This document shows positions 6,489-10,782 of a stretch of DNA of 10,782 nucleotides, in pieces; positions within the stretch are counted from its first letter, which is position 1, and each line of letters starts with the position of its first letter. Below the pieces are notes generated by a model that saw only the letters and a list, made by a program, of their open reading frames with translations, did not search any database and was not told where the DNA came from. The position numbers were made by a program, and so were the translations under genes. Origin of the DNA: Betaproteobacteria bacterium (GTDB lineage: Bacteria; Pseudomonadota; Gammaproteobacteria; Burkholderiales; Burkholderiaceae_C); contig VBCQ01000166.1 in the NCBI GenBank assembly GCA_005882155.1, positions 1 through 10,782 on the forward strand. Direction: 5' to 3'.

Positions 6489-8603
6489 TTACGGCCCCGT
6501 ATCGACAATCAGCTTCGCCTTGCTCAGCAGATCCTGAATGATCTGCTGGTCGGTGTTCAGCACACCGGCTGACGTGAGGTCCACGCTCTGCAGCACGATC
6601 GTCTGGTCCACCGCGCTCGCCTGGTAGCCGCCGGAGAAGCCACCGCTCGAGCTGATCTGGATCGTGGTGTCGCCACCCGACACGCTGAAGTGCAAGTAGT
6701 TCGTCAGATTGCCGGTACCGCCGACGGTGGTCTCGCCTTGCAGCAGATCGCGCAGGTCGAGCAGATCGCCGCCTGCGGCCGGGCCAGCGATGTTGAAGTC
6801 GGTGATGATGTCGACCGCCGGAGTGCCGGCGCTGCCTTTGTCGGCGAGGTTCCATGCGAACACGTCGGCGCCGCTGCCGCCGGTCAGCGTGTCGTTGCCC
6901 GCGCCGCCGACGAGGATGTCGTTGCCGCCACCGGCGCTGAGCGTGTCGTTGCCCGCGCCGCCGTACAACGCGTCGGTGCCCGAGCCGCTCGTGATCGTGT
7001 CATTGCCGCCGAGACCGTGCAGCAGATCGTTGCCGCCGTTGCCGGTGATCGTGTTGGCATTCGCGTCGCCGTTCAGGTTGTCGTTGCCGGCGCTGCCGAT
7101 GAGCGTGGTCGTCTGCGTGCTCGAGGCACTGCCCGGTGTCACGGTCAGGCTCGCGCTGGCAGCGCTGCCGTCCTCGTCGGCCATCGCGTAGCTGAAGGTG
7201 TCGGTGTGGTTGATCGCGAGCCGGTCGATGTTCAGCGAGCTCAGCACGAAGCCCTGCGAGCTGTTGCCCGACGGCTCCCACGACAGGCGGAAGTAGGAGA
7301 AGTTCGACGCGGTGTCGATGCTCAGCGTGTACTCGGCACCGTTGGAGATCGAGGTGGCCGATGCGAAGGTGCCGCTGCCCACCGCGACGCCGGCGGCATC
7401 GTAGGCATACCAATGAGCGTTCGCCGGGTCCTGGTTGGTGTTGAGCTGCGCAATGCCGATCAGCGCATGGTTCGAGGTCTCGAGCAGGTGGACGATGAGT
7501 TCTTCACCGCTGCCGATCGTTCCCGAGCCGGTGGTGCCGACGCCGATGCCGTTCTTCGATCCGCTGACGAACACCGCCTGGTTCGCGGCCGCGTTCGTCA
7601 GTGCCGATAGGTTCAGGTTGCTGCCGCTTTGCCACGCGGTGCCCGACGTGAAGCCGTAGAGGTCGGTCGAGTCTTCCCAGGTCGCTTTCGAGCTGCCGGT
7701 CAGCACCGCGGTGCCGCCGAGTGCCGACGTGTAGGTGTACGAGCCGTCCGACGACACGACGATGGTGCCGTTCGTAGTCGAGAAGCTCGTCGAGCCGCCG
7801 CTCGCGATCGCGTGCGCGGTGCCGCCGTAGGTCACTGACGTGACGCGCAGCGGCGTGTCCGCACCGAGGTCGCTGAAAAGCAGGTTGCCGTTGACGGCGC
7901 TGTTGAAGCCGACGGTCGCACTGTCGGCGACCGCGCTCGGGCTGCTGTCGGTCAGGCTCACGTTGACCGTGGTCCAGCCCGACGCGGTGCTGCCGTCGCT
8001 CGCCTTGTAGACGAAGCTGTCGACATCGGAGACGGCGTCGGCGTGGTCGCGCACCGGCGCGATGTAGCGGAAGCTGCCGTCGGTGTTCATCACCACCGTG
8101 CCGCCGAGCGCGGTCGTGATGGTGTTGATGCCGTTGGCCGTGATCGCGGTGCCGCTCGCGCTGCTGGCGAACTGGCTCACGGTCAGGCTCGGGCCATCGA
8201 CGTCGCTGTCGTTGGCGAGCACGCTGCCCGACAGCGTCGTCATCGTTCCTTCGACGGCGCTGAACGCGTCGCTCGTGCCGACCGGCGCATCGTTGACCGG
8301 CGTCACGTTGAAGCTGATCGTGTTCGGCGTCGGGTCGGTGTCGACGCCGCCGTTGGCCGTGCCGCCGTCGTCGCGAACGGTGAAGGTCAAGCTCGCGTAG
8401 CCGTTGCCGTTGGCGTTGAGCGCCGGCGTGAACTTCAGCTTGCCCGCGGCAATGTCGCTGGCCAGCACGAACGTGCCGGCGGCGATCGGCGAGCCGTTCA
8501 GCGTGAGCACGCCCGCGGCGGGGAGCGTGGTGATCTTCACCGATGAAGACATAGGGCGTGTCTTCATTCGTCGTGCGCGTCGCGTCCTGGCCCGATGGCG
8601 CAT
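6489..8603 (-). CDS. C-terminal part of a LapA-like RTX adhesin, frame broken from its 5' part
   Basis: This frame holds the end of a secreted surface adhesin. From its first ATG (8603) it has 704 codons, but residues before about 20 are not homologous. Real coding begins at SSVKITTLPAAGVLTLNG, in the middle of a cadherin-like repeat. In order: the rest of that repeat to about 109 (TPVNDAPVG); a second repeat at about 110-224; a terminal Ig/VCBS-like domain whose strands (DGSYTYTS at about 286-293, and HTDTFSYAMADEDGS at about 466-480) are separated by an inserted module; nine RTX nonapeptides at 503-583; and a type I secretion C-terminal target domain of the VCA0849 type (GGSGADVFAWNLADKGSAG, then DIITDFN and DLLDLRDLLQGE), ending at TAA 6489-6491. 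The part is otherwise intact, which suggests a recent break or an assembly error. No good ribosome binding site precedes the ATGs at 8603 or 8567, so independent translation is doubtful. Confidence 0.88.
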   Translation of the reverse strand: MRHRARTRRARRMKTRPMSSSVKITTLPAAGVLTLNGSPIAAGTFVLASDIAAGKLKFTPALNANGNGYASLTFTVRDDGGTANGGVDTDPTPNTISFNVTPVNDAPVGTSDAFSAVEGTMTTLSGSVLANDSDVDGPSLTVSQFASSASGTAITANGINTITTALGGTVVMNTDGSFRYIAPVRDHADAVSDVDSFVYKASDGSTASGWTTVNVSLTDSSPSAVADSATVGFNSAVNGNLLFSDLGADTPLRVTSVTYGGTAHAIASGGSTSFSTTNGTIVVSSDGSYTYTSALGGTAVLTGSSKATWEDSTDLYGFTSGTAWQSGSNLNLSALTNAAANQAVFVSGSKNGIGVGTTGSGTIGSGEELIVHLLETSNHALIGIAQLNTNQDPANAHWYAYDAAGVAVGSGTFASATSISNGAEYTLSIDTASNFSYFRLSWEPSGNSSQGFVLSSLNIDRLAINHTDTFSYAMADEDGSAASASLTVTPGSASSTQTTTLIGSAGNDNLNGDANANTITGNGGNDLLHGLGGNDTITSGSGTDALYGGAGNDTLSAGGGNDILVGGAGNDTLTGGSGADVFAWNLADKGSAGTPAVDIITDFNIAGPAAGGDLLDLRDLLQGETTVGGTGNLTNYLHFSVSGGDTTIQISSSGGFSGGYQASAVDQTIVLQSVDLTSAGVLNTDQQIIQDLLSKAKLIVDTGP
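6855..7097 (-). repeat. nine tandem RTX calcium-binding nonapeptides
   Basis: Nine consecutive 27-nt units encode GGxGxDxLx-type peptides, for example GNGGNDLLH, GLGGNDTIT, GGAGNDTLS and GGSGADVFA. Two are degenerate (GDANANTIT, SGSGTDALY). Such arrays form a parallel beta-roll that binds calcium outside the cell and helps folding after type I export. They lie directly before the secretion signal. Confidence 0.95.
7212..7706 (-). other. module of about 165 residues nested in the last Ig/VCBS-like domain of the adhesin
   Basis: The usual repeat pattern has DGSYTYT followed shortly by TDTFSYT. Here about 165 residues lie between the two. The insert is rich in Ser, Asn, Gly and aromatic residues (ATWEDSTDLYGF, AHWYAYDAAG, FSYFRLSWEPSG, FVLSSLNIDRL) and looks like a beta-sandwich. 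A ligand-binding role is an inference from its position near the cell-distal tip and its resemblance in style to carbohydrate-binding modules. I do not recognise a named family. Confidence 0.55.
8287..8372 (-). repeat. copy A of a near-identical segment in adjacent adhesin repeats
   Basis: These 86 nt match 8600-8685 at 81 positions by my reading. They encode the end of one cadherin-like repeat (DDGGTANGGVDTDPTPN, then TISFNVTPVNDA). The two copies are 313 nt apart. Confidence 0.8.
8530..8553 (-). other. frame break with apparent 56-nt deletion in the adhesin
   Basis: The upstream frame is good through NEDTPYVF (last codon 8547-8545). It then runs into arginine- and histidine-rich shadow sequence that stays open to 7504. 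The homologous text resumes in another frame at SSVKITTLP (from 8546). Two sibling repeats have about 16-18 residues here, including DFGF(S/A)D, which are missing. The equivalent copies on either side are 313 nt apart, not a multiple of three. Confidence 0.85.
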
Positions 8604-10782
8604 CGTTCACCGGCGTGACGTTGAAGGTGATCGTGTTCGGCGTCGGGTCGGTATCGATGCCGCCGTTGGCCGTGCCGCCGTCGTCCTTCACCGCGAAGCT
8701 GAAGTTCGCGTAGCCGACGCCGCTGGCATTTGCCGCCGGCGAGTAGATGACGCGGCCGGCATCGATGTCGGCCACCGTCAGCGTGACCGGCGAGCTGATG
8801 GCCACACCGTCGAGGCGCAACGCACCCGCGCTGGCCGGGTTGAGCGTGATCGCAGCGAAGTTGTTCGGCGGCGAATCGTTGCTGTCGCTGAAGCCGAAGT
8901 CGACACGGGCCAGCTTGTAGCTGCCGTCTTCGAGCAAGGTGACGGTCTTGTCGGTCCCCGTCGGTGCGTCGTTGACCGAATTGACGGTGAGCGACACGCT
9001 CGCGGTCGACGTGCCGCCATGACCATCGGAGATCGTGTAGCTGAAGCTCGCCGGGCCGTTGTAGTTCGCGCTCGGCGTGAACACCACATTGCCCGACACG
9101 AGCGCAACGCTGCCGTTGACAGCGCCTTGCACCGAGCTGATGACGAGGCTGTCGCCGTCGATGTCGGTGTCGTTGGCCAGCAGCGTCGCCGGCGCCAGCA
9201 CGAGCGGCTGGTCTTCGTTGATCACGAGGCCGCTGTCGCTCACGGCCAGCGGCGCGTCGTTAACCGGCGTGACATTAACGGTGATCGCGTTCGGTGTCGT
9301 GTCGAAGCCGCCCGCGCTGTCCTGCACCGAGAAGCTGAAGCTCGCGTAGCCATTGCCGTTGGCGTTGACCGCTGGCGTGAAGACCAGGCCGGCGATGTCG
9401 CTCGCCGCGACGACTTGGCCGGCAGCGACTGCGATGCCGTTGAGCGTCAATGCACCTGCGCCGGGCAGAGAGTCGATGCGAACCGCGGCAAGCGACTGGC
9501 CGGCGTCGGCATCAGCGAAGCCGAAGTCTGCAACGCCGAAGGTCTTGCTCGTGTCTTCGGCAATCGTGACGGTCGCGTCCGCACCGATCGGTGGCGTATT
9601 GGCGCCGACGTTGACGGTAAGCGTGCCGATGGCCGATCCACCGTGGCCGTCGCTGAGCGTGTAGCTGATCGATGCTGCGCCGCTGAAATTCGCGGCCGGC
9701 GTGAAGTTCAGCGTGCCGTCGGGGTTGACGCTGACGCTGCCTTGCGCAGCGTTGACGCTTGCACCGCTGACCGACAGCGGAGCATCACCATCGATGTCGC
9801 TGTCGTTGGCGAGCACATCGATGTTGAAGATCGGCGTGTTAATCGTCGTCGACGCGACGTCGGCCGTGGCGCTCGGGTTGTCGTTGACCGGCGTGACGCT
9901 GATCGGCTGCGCGGCGGCGCTCGATGTCGCACCTTCGTTGTCGGTGGCGGAGTACGAGAAGCTCGTGCTGCCGTTCCAGTTCGCATCGGGCACGAAGCTC
10001 AGCGTCGCGCTGCCGCCGCTGGCCGCGATGACGCTGCCGACGCTGACCGCGACGCCGCCGAACAGCAGCGCGCCGTGGGCCGGCAGCGAGCCGATCGTGA
10101 AGCTCGCGATGGTCCCATCGATGTCGGCGCCGGACAGCGTGACGGCGATGCCCGCCGCGTCTTCCGCGCCCGACGCCGGCGTGACGACCGCGCTCGGTGC
10201 CTCGTTGGCGCCGTTGACGGTGACGGTGATGAGTTGCGACGTACCGTCGGCGGTCGCGACGCTGAAGGTGTCGGTCGGATGGTCGCTGCTCGTCAGCGCC
10301 TGCACATTGGCGTCGCCGTTGCGCAGCGTGTAGGTCCAGTGGCCGGCGGCGTCGATCGTGAAGTCGCCGTAGGTGCGTGCCGCCGAGTCGGCCACGAAGC
10401 TGGCAGCGCTGTCGACGTCGCTGGCATTGAGCGTGCCGGCGACGAAGACCACGCCGTCTTCGCTGACCGAGCCGACCGCGCTGCCGCTGATCACCGCCGC
10501 GTCGTTGGTGCCGAGGATGTTCACCGTCACCGAGGTGAGGGTGCCGTCGGCCGAAGCGACCGAGAACGTATCGGTGTAGGTGGTCCCTGCGGCGAATTCG
10601 TTGTGCGCCGAGCTGGCGGTGTAGGTCCACGCGCCGTTGGCATCGATCGCGAACGTGCCGTAGCTGCCGACGGTCGCGGCTTGCGCGACGAAGGTCGGCG
10701 ACGAGTCGATGTCGCTGATCGTCAGCGTGCCGCCGGTCGTGAGCACCGCGTTGGTCTCGGTGAGGTTCACCACGTCGGCCGA
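8545..10782 (-). CDS. repeat region of a LapA-like type I secreted adhesin (5' end outside the window, 3' end frameshifted)
   Basis: This is the extracellular stalk of a giant surface adhesin; the gene runs on past the right edge. Counting from the GTG at 10773, about 743 residues are in good frame. They comprise: a VCBS repeat to about 90 (TVNILGTND); a second VCBS repeat at about 91-195 (SEDG, DAAGHWTYTL, TDTFSVATADG); an Ig-like repeat to about 300 (ISVTPVNDNP); then cadherin-like repeats at about 301-395, 396-508, 509-604 and 605-727, joined by linkers such as TPVNDAPLA and SVNDAPTG; and the start of a further repeat that breaks after NEDTPYVF. Asp-rich turns (ANDSDIDGD, SDGHGG) suggest calcium-stiffened modules. 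LapA-type N-terminal anchors and the LapG cleavage site (TAAG or PAAG type) would lie upstream, outside the window. The neighbouring lapG, lapD and TolC-like genes support the LapA-like call. Confidence 0.88.
8600..8685 (-). repeat. copy B of the near-identical segment in adjacent adhesin repeats
   Basis: This segment differs from copy A (8287-8372) at five of 86 positions and encodes DDGGTANGGIDTDPTPN, then TITFNVTPVNDA. Such identity between neighbours, well above that of the other repeats, points to recent duplication or gene conversion. It also provides sequence for slippage or recombination. Confidence 0.8.

Noticed and set aside
6855..7097. CRISPR-like or non-coding tandem array
   Set aside because: The 27-nt periodicity is explained by RTX nonapeptide codons; there are no identical repeats with unique spacers.
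7504..8544. Continuation of the upstream adhesin frame past the break
   Set aside because: After 8545 the frame gives Arg/Gln/His-rich sequence unlike the repeats, while the neighbouring frame carries the homologous repeats, so this stretch is out-of-frame reading.
8530..8553. Programmed ribosomal frameshift in the adhesin
   Set aside because: No slippery heptamer is visible, and a stretch of conserved residues is missing at the same point, which a frameshift alone would not explain.

Overview
The window looks like chromosomal DNA from a high-GC betaproteobacterium, most likely of the order Burkholderiales. Three things suggest this: a dihydrolipoyl dehydrogenase with its own N-terminal lipoyl domain (the PdhL type of Ralstonia and Neisseria), strong GC bias at third codon positions that leaves long antisense shadow frames, and dispersed palindromic repeats of kinds familiar from that order. 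The assignment is an inference from gene content; no rRNA or other marker is present.

Left part (1-2020): the last 45 codons of an unrecognised gene lie 2 nt upstream of lpdA (E3 of the pyruvate dehydrogenase complex). The linker between the lipoyl and FAD domains of LpdA is made largely of two intergenic-type palindromic repeats read in frame. An imperfect inverted repeat of another dispersed family fills the convergent gap between lpdA and the next gene.

Middle and right part (2021-10782): this is a c-di-GMP-controlled adhesin locus of the Lap type. It holds a TolC-family outer membrane channel (minus strand, LapE-like), a divergent lapG (periplasmic calcium-dependent cysteine protease), then lapD (inner membrane receptor with degenerate GGDEF and EAL domains). 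Convergent to lapD, on the minus strand, is the C-terminal part of a giant type I secreted repeat adhesin (LapA-like) whose 5' end lies beyond the right edge. In the known Pseudomonas system, LapD bound to c-di-GMP holds LapG so that LapG cannot cut the adhesin off its outer membrane anchor. When c-di-GMP falls, LapG is freed and the adhesin is released. The ABC transporter and membrane fusion protein (LapB, LapC) and the adhesin's N-terminal retention module are not in the window.

The adhesin reading frame is broken near 8545. About 56 nt appear to be missing from one cadherin-like repeat, which separates all visible N-terminal repeats from the RTX region and the secretion signal. This is either a real disabling or phase-variation event or an assembly error. 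The last extracellular domain before the RTX region also appears to be split by an inserted module of about 165 residues. I found no wholly new system; the most notable points are the broken adhesin, the nested adhesin module and the repeat-built linker in LpdA.
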